A DNA stretch of 64,000 nt from Modicisalibacter radicis (GTDB taxonomy: Bacteria; Pseudomonadota; Gammaproteobacteria; Pseudomonadales; Halomonadaceae), in NCBI RefSeq assembly GCF_900961225.1, contig NZ_CAAHFN010000087.1, forward strand, positions 62,001 through 126,000, in the 5' to 3' direction. Positions within the stretch are counted from its first letter, which is position 1; every line of letters begins with the position of its first letter. Positions 17,271 through 25,743 of this stretch are shown piece after piece. The notes beneath the pieces are model-generated. The model had not been told where the DNA came from and did no database searches. It saw only the letters and a program-made list of their open reading frames with translations. Position numbers and translations under genes: made by a program.

Positions 17271-18320
17271 GTGATGATCGAACTGCTGGAATCGCTGCCG
17301 TTGGCGGCCAGTTGGGGGCTGTTCGGCGCCTGTACGCTGGTCATCGGCGTGCTGGGCACGCGACTGACCCATGTGGTCGACGACCTGGCCGATCGCACCG
17401 GCATCGGCGAGGCGATCGCCGGCGCCGTCCTGCTGGGCATGGCGACCTCGCTGTCGGGGATCGTGCTGTCGGTCTCCGCGGCGCTGTCCGACCGGCCCGA
17501 GCTGGCGATGAGCAACGCCCTGGGCGGCATCGCCGTACAGACCCTGTTCCTGACCATGGCCGATGTGGTGCATCGGCGTGCCAATCTCGAGCACGCCGCC
17601 GCTTCGCTCGGCAATCTGATGCAGGGCGGGCTGTTGCTGTGCCTGCTGTCGCTGCTGCTGGTGGGGCGCTTCTCGCCGGAGTGGACGCTGTGGCAGGTCC
17701 ACCCCATCACGCCCTTGCTGTTCTGCGGTTACCTGTTCGGCCTGCATCTGGTGCGGCGTGCCGAGAGCAATCCCATGTGGAGCCCGTCACGCACCCACGA
17801 GACGCGCCTCGACGAGCCCGACGCGCAAGCCCTGCAGCGCTCGCTGGGCTCGCTGTGGCTGACCTTCGCGCTCATGGCGGCCGTGCTGGGCGTGACCGGC
17901 TGGCTGCTCGAGCGCAGCGCCACGGTGATCGCCGAGGAGACCGGGCTCAGCCAGGCGGCGGTGGGCGTGCTGATGACCTCGATCGCCACCTCGCTGCCCG
18001 AGCTGGTGACCTCGATCGCCGCCGTGCGGCGTGGCGCGCTGACCCTGGCGGTGGCCGGGATCATCGGCGGCAACGCCTTCGATACCCTGTTCGCGGCGGT
18101 CTCGGACATCGCCTACCGGGGCGGCTCGATCTATCATGCGGTGCCCGACCAGGTGTCGCTGTGGATCGCCCTGGCGTTGCTGATGACCGGGATCCTGATG
18201 ACCGGGCTGATTCGCCGGCAGGAGCAGGGCCCCGGGCATATCGGCTTCGAGAGCGTGGCGATCATCGGCTGCTATGCCGCCGGCGTGGTCATGGTGATAT
18301 TCGGCGGTCAGTCCGGCTAG
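17271..18320 (+). CDS. CaCA-superfamily cation exchanger with degenerate first repeat
   Basis: An inner-membrane protein of 349 residues with two five-helix halves, as in Na+/Ca2+ exchangers (COG0530). The second alpha-repeat is canonical (about 237-265: ATSLPELVTSIAAV and GGNAFDTLF). The first repeat (about 58-92) reads ATSLSGIVLSVSAAL and SNALGGIAVQTLF, so the Pro-Glu pair that supplies a metal ligand is Ser-Gly. The ion specificity is therefore doubtful. Starts are GTG (17271) or ATG (17274), adjacent and equivalent. The gene stands alone, 180 bases after comM. Confidence 0.8.
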   Translation: MMIELLESLPLAASWGLFGACTLVIGVLGTRLTHVVDDLADRTGIGEAIAGAVLLGMATSLSGIVLSVSAALSDRPELAMSNALGGIAVQTLFLTMADVVHRRANLEHAAASLGNLMQGGLLLCLLSLLLVGRFSPEWTLWQVHPITPLLFCGYLFGLHLVRRAESNPMWSPSRTHETRLDEPDAQALQRSLGSLWLTFALMAAVLGVTGWLLERSATVIAEETGLSQAAVGVLMTSIATSLPELVTSIAAVRRGALTLAVAGIIGGNAFDTLFAAVSDIAYRGGSIYHAVPDQVSLWIALALLMTGILMTGLIRRQEQGPGHIGFESVAIIGCYAAGVVMVIFGGQSG

Positions 18321-18344
18321 GTCCCGGTGATGCAGCGCCGATCC

Positions 18345-19358
18345 TCAGCGCGGCGACGGGACGCCGTCGCGGATGCGCGCGGCGAAATCCGCGGCGTCAT
18401 CGGCGGCCCGGGCACGTTCGTTGATATGGCCACGGGCCTTGAGCGCGGCGAACGGCAGGCGGTCGGCCAGGGCGCCGACATCGTAGACGTACTGCGGTAG
18501 ATAGCCCGACAGCAGCAGCCGGTAGTCCATCGGCAACCCCGCCACGATCCGCGTCATCATGTCATAGACCAGCGTGGTGCAGTTGCTGGTCAGGGTGTTG
18601 TAGAAGCGCGGCGACTCGCGCAGCGACTCGGCTTCATCGAGATAGGCGAGCAGCAGCGCGCGCTGGACATCGGGCGGCATCGCCACCCGGTAGAGATACA
18701 CGTCCTCGCCGCGCACGTTGCTGCGCAGGCGCACGATGTCGCGCTCGTCGGCGGCGATCACCGCAACCTCGTAGGACTTGAAGAAGCCGCCCAGGGTCGA
18801 GAAGGCCTCGCCGCGCTCCTTGCGAATCTCCACCGAGAAGCTCAGCTGGCGGCCGTCGGCGAAGCCGAAGCTGACCAGCGTGTGGGCGATCGCCGGACCC
18901 ATCCAGTAGGACACCAGCAGGTCCACCGAGCGCAGCTGGGCGAGATCGTAGCTGCGGGTTTCCCAGCGCACGGTGTAGCGCTCGGGCGTCTGCCAGTCGA
19001 AGTTGCGCACGTCATGCAGCGTCAGCCGGTCGCCGTGGCGCTCGGCGGACACCAGCCGGGCCACCTCGGGGGCCCAGTCGCGCTCGCCGGAGGGGCGGAT
19101 CGACAGCCACCACAGCCCCAGCGCCAGGAACAGCAGCAGGTAGCCGGCACCCGCCCGCCAGCGCAGCGGCGGCGGCAGGAACAGCGCCACGCAACAGCCC
19201 AGCGCGAGCAGGGCCCATAGCGCGGCGGCGGTCAGTCGCAGCCCCTCGGAGCCCGGCAGCCGAAACCACAGCGCCAGGCACGCCCAGGCCGCCGACAGTG
19301 CGACGACCAATGCCAGCGCCAGCCGCCCGGCAATCGACAGTAGACAGGGCATGGACAT
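18345..19358 (-). CDS. DUF4105 membrane-anchored protein (Lnb-like N-terminal domain)
   Basis: A 337-residue protein. Three hydrophobic helices fill about residues 5-90. A soluble, probably periplasmic domain follows with the DUF4105 features: YDLAQLRSVDLLVSYWMGP, IAHTLVSFGF, SFSVEIRKERGE, and the Cys/His-like region RFYNTLTSNCTTLVYDMM. The family is thought to contain hydrolase-like active sites, but no reaction is established here. The start at 19358 (MSMPC) lies five bases after the aminotransferase stop, so the two are co-transcribed; the frame stays open upstream only as a shadow of that gene. Confidence 0.85.
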   Translation of the reverse strand: MSMPCLLSIAGRLALALVVALSAAWACLALWFRLPGSEGLRLTAAALWALLALGCCVALFLPPPLRWRAGAGYLLLFLALGLWWLSIRPSGERDWAPEVARLVSAERHGDRLTLHDVRNFDWQTPERYTVRWETRSYDLAQLRSVDLLVSYWMGPAIAHTLVSFGFADGRQLSFSVEIRKERGEAFSTLGGFFKSYEVAVIAADERDIVRLRSNVRGEDVYLYRVAMPPDVQRALLLAYLDEAESLRESPRFYNTLTSNCTTLVYDMMTRIVAGLPMDYRLLLSGYLPQYVYDVGALADRLPFAALKARGHINERARAADDAADFAARIRDGVPSPR

Positions 19359-19363
19359 GGCGT

Positions 19364-20470
19364 TCAGTTGCCGAGCGCGTCGATCAGCGCGTCCAGTCGT
19401 CCCGGCTCGAGGGCCGCGGCGAGGGTGCTGATGCGCAGCACATGCCCGAGCGCCGGGTGCGCGGGACGATGGACGAGCGTGCCGTCGTCGAGCAGCCGCC
19501 GGTGAATGTCGGCGGCCTGGTCGGCGTCGGCGAGACGCACGGCGATGAAGTTGGTGTCGCTGGGCGGCACGTCGCTGCCCAGGTCGCGCAACCGTGCGGC
19601 GAGACGCTCGCGGCGGGCGATGACCATGCCGACGTGGTCGCGGGTCTCGTCGGGATGATCGAGCACGGTTTCGGCGGCGGCCAGCGCCAGCGACGAGACG
19701 GCGTAATGGATGCGCACCCGGTTCAGCATGGCCAGGGCCTCGGGCTCGGCGATCGCGTAGCCGATGCGCAGCCCGGCCAGCCCGTGGGCCTTGGAAAACG
19801 TGCGCAGGCGGATCACCCCGGGCCATACGGCCCCTGCCGCGGGTGACTCGGCATCGCGGCGAAAATCGTGATAGGCCTCGTCGAGCAGCAGCGTGCAGGT
19901 TTCGGGCAGGGCGTCGCGCAGGGCGAGTATCGCGGCATCGTCGTGCAGGTGGCCGCCGGGATTGTCGGGATTGGCCAGGTACACCAGCTGCGCGTTCTCG
20001 CGGCTTGCCCGCTCGGCAAGCGCCTGAAGGTCGGGGGCGAGCAGCCCGGGCGCGTCGCGGTAGGCGGTCTCGCTCAGCCGGCAGCCGTGACCCGCGGCGA
20101 AATAGCCGAAGGTCGGGTAGGTGCCGGCGCTGGCGATCACCGGATCGCCGGGCCCGCAGGTGGCGCGCAACACCAGTGCGAGCAGGCTATCGGCGCCGGC
20201 GTCGACCAGCAGCGATTCGAGTGGCGTGCCCAGCGCCTCGCTCAGGCGTCGGCGGACGCCGAGCGCTTCGGCGTCGCCGTAGGCACGCGCGAGTTCGGCG
20301 AATTCGTCGCCGAAGCGCGCCGCCAGCGCCCGGTGCGGCATGTCGAGGCCTTCGTTGGAACCCAGGCGATGCGGAATGTGGCGTCCCAGGCGGCGCTCGA
20401 GCGCCTTGAGGCCGGGGAAGGGGTTGGTCGGGCCCTGACGGTCCAGCAGGTGGCGGGCGTAGCGCGGCAT
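19364..20470 (-). CDS. PLP-dependent class I/II aminotransferase (HisC-like)
   Basis: A 368-residue fold-type I aminotransferase related to histidinol-phosphate aminotransferase. The substrate-loop start RLGSNEGLDMPH, the YLANPDNPGG motif, LLLDEAYHDF, and the PLP lysine in RTFSKAHGLAGLRIGYA (about residue 227) are all present. No his genes are near; it is paired with the DUF4105 gene five bases downstream. It may therefore act on another amino acid. Upstream by 110 bases are the lipoprotein and hydrolase genes on the same strand. Confidence 0.87.
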   Translation of the reverse strand: MPRYARHLLDRQGPTNPFPGLKALERRLGRHIPHRLGSNEGLDMPHRALAARFGDEFAELARAYGDAEALGVRRRLSEALGTPLESLLVDAGADSLLALVLRATCGPGDPVIASAGTYPTFGYFAAGHGCRLSETAYRDAPGLLAPDLQALAERASRENAQLVYLANPDNPGGHLHDDAAILALRDALPETCTLLLDEAYHDFRRDAESPAAGAVWPGVIRLRTFSKAHGLAGLRIGYAIAEPEALAMLNRVRIHYAVSSLALAAAETVLDHPDETRDHVGMVIARRERLAARLRDLGSDVPPSDTNFIAVRLADADQAADIHRRLLDDGTLVHRPAHPALGHVLRISTLAAALEPGRLDALIDALGN

Positions 20471-20580
20471 GGCGGTTCCTCGATTCTGGCGAACGGATGC
20501 ACGAACGTGGCGCGGACGAGCGGTCTAGCCGGGCCCATTGTGGCGCTCGGCGCGTGGCCTGACAAAGCGCCGCGGCTCGC

Positions 20581-21093
20581 TTACAGCGCCGAGGCGTCGA
20601 GCGCGCCGGTCAGGGTCTGTTGCCAGCGGGGCGCGGGGTTGCCGGGCCGGCGCAGCGCGAGTTCCAGCCGGTAAGGCAGCAGCCGCCGGTCGGAAAGCGT
20701 CAGCGGCGGGCCTTCGGCGACCAGGCGGCTTTCCAGCAACCACTGGTTGTCGGGCGCCTCGCGCGTGGTCCCGTCCGGCGTCCAGTCGAGCACCTGGGGA
20801 CCCGAGTCGACGGCAAGCAGGGCCCGGGTCAGGGTCTCGCCGAACTGGTCGGGCTCGACGGCCAGCGTGGCGTCGATCTCGGGAGGGGCGAGCAACAGCA
20901 CGCGATCGCCATCGGGCACCTGCCACACCGGCGCGGCGAGGGTGGCGTCGGCGGCGCGTTCGCCCAGCCCGTAGAGTGCCTGCCGGACGGTCTTGGGCGG
21001 GCCCGGGTTGCTCGCGCAGGCACCCAGGGCCAGTGCGATCAGCAGCGCGACCAGCCATTTCGCGGTGCGCATCGAGGGTACGTATCGAGGCAT
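20581..21093 (-). CDS. Predicted lipoprotein of unknown function
   Basis: I do not recognise a characterised family. From 21093 the product is 170 residues with a signal sequence (hydrophobic LVALLIALA) and a lipobox LGAC at about residue 25, so it should be a lipid-anchored envelope protein. The mature part contains DRVLLLAPPEIDATL and NQWLLESRLV and ends LTGALDASAL. The start at 21093 is two bases after the hydrolase stop; MRTAK at 21072 gives a more typical signal peptide and is an equally good choice. Confidence 0.75.
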   Translation of the reverse strand: MPRYVPSMRTAKWLVALLIALALGACASNPGPPKTVRQALYGLGERAADATLAAPVWQVPDGDRVLLLAPPEIDATLAVEPDQFGETLTRALLAVDSGPQVLDWTPDGTTREAPDNQWLLESRLVAEGPPLTLSDRRLLPYRLELALRRPGNPAPRWQQTLTGALDASAL

Positions 21094-21095
21094 GT

Positions 21096-22076
21096 TCAGG
21101 GCGCCGTGGTGGGTTGACCGGCAGCGGCCGGGGCGTCGTGCAGGTCGGCGAGAAAGCCGTCGAGTTCGTCGAACAGCGGCTCGCGGATGAAGGACGACTC
21201 GTTGACCAGGTGGTGGCGCGCCTCGGGATGGCGAACCACCCGCGCCTGCGGGAACTTGCCGGTCAGTACCTCGAGGTTCCACGCCCAGTCGACGGTCAGG
21301 TCCTGCTCGCCCTGGAGGATCAGCACCGGCAGATCGCTGGCCGGCAAGGCCAGCATATGGCTCATCCAGCGACGCATCGCGGTGACCCAGGCCAGCGTCA
21401 GTCGGTCGGGTTGCAGCGGGTCTTGCTCACGCAGGAAGGCGGCGAAATCGGCGTCGTTGGAGTTGGCCTGGTAGGTACGCGGGATCGAGCGGATGAACGG
21501 GCTGGCCAGGCGATGCAGCCAGCTCGACTGCGGCCAGCCCCAGGGACGCACCAGCGGCGCGAGCAGCGCGAGCCCCTGCCAGGGCGATGCCGTGCCGCGG
21601 CCCAGTGCATCGGTGGCGAGGATCGCCGCTCCGGTACTCTGGCCGATGCCCACCCACGGATGCGGCGCCAGGCCCTCGTCGGCCAGCTGGCGCTGCAGTG
21701 CCTGCAGGCAGGCGCCATAGTCCTTGAAATCGTCGATGGTCGCGCGGGCGCCGCTGGACAGTCCATGGCCCGGCAGGTCCCAAAGCACCACGCGCCAGCC
21801 CTGGTCGAGCAGGCGTTCGAGCAGGTGGCGGTAGAGCCCCAGATGATCGAAATAACCGTGTACCACGAATGCCGTGCCGCACGCGTGCTCGGGCGTCCAT
21901 ACCTGCGCCCACAGCCGGTAGCGCTCGGTGTCGACGAAACCGGCGTAAAGGCCGACCCCATGGCTGAGCAGCGGCGCCAGACGGTAGTGCGCCAGGTAAT
22001 CGCTCAGCGCATGAGGCGGCGAAGCGCTGATCCGTGACAGCGGTCCGAGGGCCTGTAGGGGTTCGAATTGGCTCAT
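21096..22076 (-). CDS. Alpha/beta hydrolase, lysophospholipase/monoacylglycerol lipase type
   Basis: A 326-residue serine hydrolase of the Hydrolase_4 (S33-like) group. The motifs FVVHGYFDHLGLYRHLLERL, LWDLPGHGLSSG and the nucleophile elbow GIGQSTG (about residue 140) are in family order, with ILQGEQDLTVDWAWN and a final RHHLVNES providing acid and histidine. It probably cleaves a lipid ester in the cytoplasm. The start at 22076 has an AAGGAG site; a start 13 residues earlier does not. It is followed two bases later by the lipoprotein gene. Confidence 0.87.
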   Translation of the reverse strand: MSQFEPLQALGPLSRISASPPHALSDYLAHYRLAPLLSHGVGLYAGFVDTERYRLWAQVWTPEHACGTAFVVHGYFDHLGLYRHLLERLLDQGWRVVLWDLPGHGLSSGARATIDDFKDYGACLQALQRQLADEGLAPHPWVGIGQSTGAAILATDALGRGTASPWQGLALLAPLVRPWGWPQSSWLHRLASPFIRSIPRTYQANSNDADFAAFLREQDPLQPDRLTLAWVTAMRRWMSHMLALPASDLPVLILQGEQDLTVDWAWNLEVLTGKFPQARVVRHPEARHHLVNESSFIREPLFDELDGFLADLHDAPAAAGQPTTAP

Positions 22077-22205
22077 TGGACTCCTTGTTGTACGCCTCCA
22101 TGCTAGTGCCAGCATCGATTGTGAACCAGCCCGGGCAGTGTGTCGCTAACCGATGACGCTGATGAGGGTAAGGCTTGCCCCCTGCGGGCTTTTCTGGACT
22201 AATAT

Positions 22206-22222
22206 GTGGAATGAATTTCCAC
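22206..22222. promoter_or_regulatory. IclR-like operator before glcB
   Basis: The perfect 6-bp inverted repeat GTGGAA-TGAAT-TTCCAC contains TGGAATGAATTTCCA, which fits the E. coli IclR consensus TGGAAATNATTTCCA at all but two defined positions. It directly follows a TAATAT -10-like element (22200-22205) and lies about 70 bases before glcB, a position suited to repression. Confidence 0.55.
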
Positions 22223-22288
22223 AATCCTTCCATGAGCGCGCTTCGCACCGCGATGGCGGTCATGCAGTGCAGCAGGAGGTAGCTTGCC

Positions 22289-24457
22289 ATGACTCAACGT
22301 GTCACTCGCCACCGTCTCCAGGTGGCCGCCGAACTCGACCGCTTCCTCAACGAGGCTGCGCTGCCCGGTAGCGGGGTCGATCCCGAGGCCTTCTGGTCGG
22401 GCCTCGATGCGCTGGTTCACGATCTGACACCCAAAAACCGTGAACTGCTCGCCGAACGCGAGCGTCTGCAGGGCGAGCTGGATGCCTGGCACAAGGCGCA
22501 TCCCGGGCCGGTTCGCGACCTGGCCGCCTACCGCGACTTCCTGGAGCGGATCGGCTACCTGGTCGAGTCGCCGGCCGACGTCGCGGCCACCACCCGCAAC
22601 GTCGACGATGCCGTCGCCGTGCAGGCCGGCCCGCAGCTGGTGGTGCCGATGAGCAACGCCCGCTACGCCCTCAACGCCGCCAATGCGCGCTGGGGCAGTC
22701 TCTACGACGCGCTCTACGGCAGCGACGCGATCGGCGAGGAAGACGGCGCCGAGAAGGGCGGCGGCTACAACCCCAGGCGCGGCGAGAAGGTCATCGGCTA
22801 CGCCCGTAACGTCCTCGACCAGGCCGCGCCGCTGGCCGAGGGCTCGCATCGCGATGCACAGCGCTACAGCGTCAGCGGCCGTCATCTCGTGGTGACGCTG
22901 AAAAACGGGCGCGATGTCGGCCTGAAACGCCCCGACCAGTTCCTCGGCTTTCAGGGCGAGGCCGCCGCGCCGACGGCGATTCTGCTCGCCAACCACGGCC
23001 TGCATCTGGAGATCCAGTTCGACGCCGAGCACGCCATCGGCAAGACCGACCCGGCGCATGTCAAGGACGTGGTGCTCGAGGCGGCGGTGACCACCATCAT
23101 GGACTGCGAGGACTCGGTGGCGGCGGTCGACGCCGAGGACAAGGTCGGCGTCTACGCCAACTGGCTGGGGCTGATGCGCGGCGATCTTACCGAGACCATC
23201 GCCAAGGGCGACAAGTCCTTCACCCGCCGCCTCAATCCGGACCGCGAGTACCGCGCGGCCGACGGCAGCGCGCTGAGCCTGCCCGGGCGTTCGCTGCTGT
23301 TCGTGCGCAACGTCGGCCATCTGATGACCACCCCGGCGGTGCTCGACGGCGACGGCAACGAGATCCCCGAGGGCATCCTCGACGGCCTGGTGACCAGCCT
23401 GATCGCGCTGCACGATCTCAAGCGCGAAGGTGGCAACAGCCGTACCGGCTCGGTCTACATCGTCAAGCCCAAGATGCACGGCCCGCAGGAGGTGGCGTTC
23501 GCCAACGAGCTGTTCTCGCGCATCGAGGAGGTGCTGGGGATGGCCCGCGACACGCTGAAGATCGGCATCATGGACGAGGAGCGGCGCACCACCGTCAATC
23601 TCAAGGCCTGCATCGACGCGGCGCGCTCGCGGGTGGCCTTCATCAACACCGGCTTCCTCGATCGCACCGGCGACGAAATGCACACCGCCATGGAAGCCGG
23701 GCCGATGCTGCGCAAGGGCGACATGAAGGGTGCGGCATGGATCGCCGCCTACGAGAAGAACAACGTCCAGGTAGGGCTGGCCTGCGGCTTGCGCGGGCGC
23801 GCCCAGATCGGCAAGGGCATGTGGGCGATGCCCGACAAGATGGCGGCGATGCTCGAGCAGAAGGTCGGCCACCCCAGGGCCGGCGCCAACACCGCCTGGG
23901 TGCCGTCGCCGACCGCGGCGGTGCTGCATGCGCTGCATTACCACCAGATCGACGTCGCCGCCATCCAGCAGGAGCTCGAAAGCCGGGGCGAAAGCGACCT
24001 GCTCGACGACCTGCTGACGGTGCCGGTGGTCGAATCGGCCGACTGGGCGGCCGACGAGATCCAGCAGGAGCTCGACAACAACTGCCAGGGCATCCTCGGC
24101 TACGTGGTGCGCTGGGTCGAGCACGGCGTGGGCTGCTCCAAGGTGCCCGACATCCACGACGTCGGCCTGATGGAGGATCGCGCCACGCTGCGCATTTCCA
24201 GCCAGCACATCGCCAACTGGCTGTATCACGGCGTGGTCAGCGAGGCCCAGGTGCGCGAGACCCTGGAACGCATGGCCAGGGTGGTCGACGACCAGAACGC
24301 GGGCGACCCGGAGTACACGCCAATGACCGCGCACCTGGCCGACTCCAGCGCCTTCCAGGCTGCCTCGGACCTGATCTTCAAGGGGCGCGAGCAGCCGGCC
24401 GGTTACACCGAGCCGCTGCTGCATCACTGGCGCGCGGTGCACAAGGCGAAAGCCTGA
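22289..24457 (+). CDS. glcB: Malate synthase G
   Basis: Condenses glyoxylate with acetyl-CoA to malate, the second step of the glyoxylate shunt and glycolate use. At 722 residues it has the length of the monomeric isoform G. Family features are [60 protein letters not shown] and [15 protein letters not shown]. The ribosome site CAGGAGG precedes the ATG. It is not beside isocitrate lyase or glc genes here. An IclR-like operator lies upstream, and a heptamer repeat array begins directly after its stop codon. Confidence 0.97.
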   Translation: MTQRVTRHRLQVAAELDRFLNEAALPGSGVDPEAFWSGLDALVHDLTPKNRELLAERERLQGELDAWHKAHPGPVRDLAAYRDFLERIGYLVESPADVAATTRNVDDAVAVQAGPQLVVPMSNARYALNAANARWGSLYDALYGSDAIGEEDGAEKGGGYNPRRGEKVIGYARNVLDQAAPLAEGSHRDAQRYSVSGRHLVVTLKNGRDVGLKRPDQFLGFQGEAAAPTAILLANHGLHLEIQFDAEHAIGKTDPAHVKDVVLEAAVTTIMDCEDSVAAVDAEDKVGVYANWLGLMRGDLTETIAKGDKSFTRRLNPDREYRAADGSALSLPGRSLLFVRNVGHLMTTPAVLDGDGNEIPEGILDGLVTSLIALHDLKREGGNSRTGSVYIVKPKMHGPQEVAFANELFSRIEEVLGMARDTLKIGIMDEERRTTVNLKACIDAARSRVAFINTGFLDRTGDEMHTAMEAGPMLRKGDMKGAAWIAAYEKNNVQVGLACGLRGRAQIGKGMWAMPDKMAAMLEQKVGHPRAGANTAWVPSPTAAVLHALHYHQIDVAAIQQELESRGESDLLDDLLTVPVVESADWAADEIQQELDNNCQGILGYVVRWVEHGVGCSKVPDIHDVGLMEDRATLRISSQHIANWLYHGVVSEAQVRETLERMARVVDDQNAGDPEYTPMTAHLADSSAFQAASDLIFKGREQPAGYTEPLLHHWRAVHKAKA

Positions 24458-24520
24458 GCTTCGGGCTTCGGGCTTCGGGCTTCGGGCTTCGGGCTTCGGG
24501 CTTCGGGCTTTGGGCTTCGG
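24458..24520. repeat. Heptamer tandem array (GCTTCGG)x9
   Basis: Nine tandem units of GCTTCGG, the eighth changed to GCTTTGG, begin at the first base after the glcB stop codon. The array is non-coding and shares the GCT core of the other heptamer arrays. Confidence 0.95.
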
Positions 24521-24545
24521 GTTTCGAGCCAAGAGCTATCCTGGC

Positions 24546-24601
24546 GCTCGCGGCTCGCGGCTCGCGGCTCGCGGCTCGCGGCTCGCGGCTCGCGGCTCGC
24601 G
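24546..24601. repeat. Heptamer tandem array (GCTCGCG)x8
   Basis: Eight perfect copies of GCTCGCG lie 25 bases after the GCTTCGG array and 75 bases before the thioesterase gene. The same unit occurs once inside the array at 12549-12675. Confidence 0.97.
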
Positions 24602-24676
24602 GTCTGTGCGTCGCGAGTCGCTTGCGCTATCTTGGGCGCAACCGCCGAGCGCCATCGAGCCCGCCAGGAGAGAGCC

Positions 24677-25099
24677 ATGACCGTAATGACCGCCGCCGCC
24701 ATCGAGGAGTTTCTCGACGAGGTGTTCCCCCACCGTCAGGGCACCATCGAAGGGGTCGACGAGATGCGTGCCACCATGAGCCTGGCGATCGAGGACGAGC
24801 ATCTGCGTCCCGGCGCCTGCGTCTCGGGGCCGAGCATGATGGCGCTGGCGGATGTCTGCCTGTACGTGGCGATCCTCGCCCAGATCGGCCCCGAGGCGAT
24901 GGCGGTGACCAGCGATCTGAACTGCCACTTCCTGCGCCGCGCGCGCGGCGATCGCGACCTGATCGCCAATGCCCGGCTGGTCAAGCTGGGCCAGCGCCTG
25001 GCGGTGGGCGAGGTCGAGCTGTTCTCGGCCGGCGACGACCAGCCGGTGGCGCTGGTCACGGCGACCTACGTGCTGCCCGACCAGGACGAGGACGATTGA
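24677..25099 (+). CDS. PaaI-family hotdog-fold thioesterase
   Basis: A 140-residue single hotdog domain, the size of PaaI/YbgC-type acyl-CoA thioesterases. The helix region GACVSGPSMMALADVCLYVAIL and the strand MAVTSDLNCHFLRRARGDRDLIANARLVKLGQRLAVGEVEL follow the family pattern. The canonical catalytic Asp/Glu motif HGGxxxxLaD is replaced by SGPSMMALADV, so catalysis may differ. The start at 24677 has a CAGGAGAG site. Its stop codon is directly followed, with no gap, by the stop codon of the convergent DUF423 gene. Confidence 0.82.
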   Translation: MTVMTAAAIEEFLDEVFPHRQGTIEGVDEMRATMSLAIEDEHLRPGACVSGPSMMALADVCLYVAILAQIGPEAMAVTSDLNCHFLRRARGDRDLIANARLVKLGQRLAVGEVELFSAGDDQPVALVTATYVLPDQDEDD

Positions 25100-25483
25100 T
25101 CACGTCTCGGGGCGTGCCCGACCGGCGCAGACCGCCAGCGCCAGCCAGCCGGCCATCAGCAACAGCCCACCCAGCGGCGTGACCGGCCCCAGCCAGCGGG
25201 CGCCGGTCACCACCAGCAGGTACAGCGAGCCCGAGAACAGCGCGATCCCCGTGGCCCACAGCGCCAGTACCAGGCGCTGACCGCGCAGCGGCCGGGTCTC
25301 GCGCCAGACCAGCACGCCCAGCATTGCCAGGGTATGCCAGGCCTGGTAGCGCACGGCGGTCTCGAAGGCCTCGAGCAGACGTGGCGCGACATGTCCCTGC
25401 AGGCCGTGGGCACCGAAGGCGCCGGCGGCCACGCTGATGAATCCGCTCAGCGCGACGCCGATCCAGATGAACCGATGGGGCAT
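25100..25483 (-). CDS. DUF423 small membrane protein (YgdD-like)
   Basis: A 127-residue inner-membrane protein with four hydrophobic helices and the DUF423 N-terminal pattern GVALSGFISVAAGAFGAHGLQGH followed by FETAVRYQAWHTLAML. The function of the family is unknown. The start at 25483 is where homology begins; the frame is open for a further 82 residues that are non-conserved. It converges tail-to-tail with the thioesterase gene. Confidence 0.88.
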   Translation of the reverse strand: MPHRFIWIGVALSGFISVAAGAFGAHGLQGHVAPRLLEAFETAVRYQAWHTLAMLGVLVWRETRPLRGQRLVLALWATGIALFSGSLYLLVVTGARWLGPVTPLGGLLLMAGWLALAVCAGRARPET

Positions 25484-25560
25484 GATGGAGTACTCCTGAC
25501 TACGCTGTTCTAGTGAGACCTGGTGGACGAGGGGGCTGTTCGAAGCCACCGGTTGTCGTC

Positions 25561-25630
25561 GAGTGTGGGCCTGTTGAAACACGCCCGTGTACCGGCGGGC
25601 AGGGCTCGGTTTGGAACCGCACTCCAAGGC
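25561..25630. repeat. Dispersed 70-bp imperfect palindrome, copy A
   Basis: The outer arms GAGTGTGG (from 25561) and CCGCACTC (near 25617-25624) are near-complementary, with an inner GCCCG/CGGGC pair around TGTACCGG. The segment from about 25578 to 25630 closely resembles 32659-32709, sharing TACCGGCG and AGGGCTCGG. It lies upstream of the AGCS symporter gene. Confidence 0.6.
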
Positions 25631-25743
25631 TTTCGTCGCTCGGCGTGGCTCGCTATGATGCCGCCGCGTCGGACTGCCTGACGAAGCCGTTCGCTCACCG
25701 GCCGACCGCGAAGAGACAACAACAGCCAAGGAGAAATACTGCC

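Noticed and set aside
22199..24532. 777-codon minus-strand frame opposite glcB
   Set aside because: glcB is a certain gene; the antisense frame even reads through the heptamer repeats.
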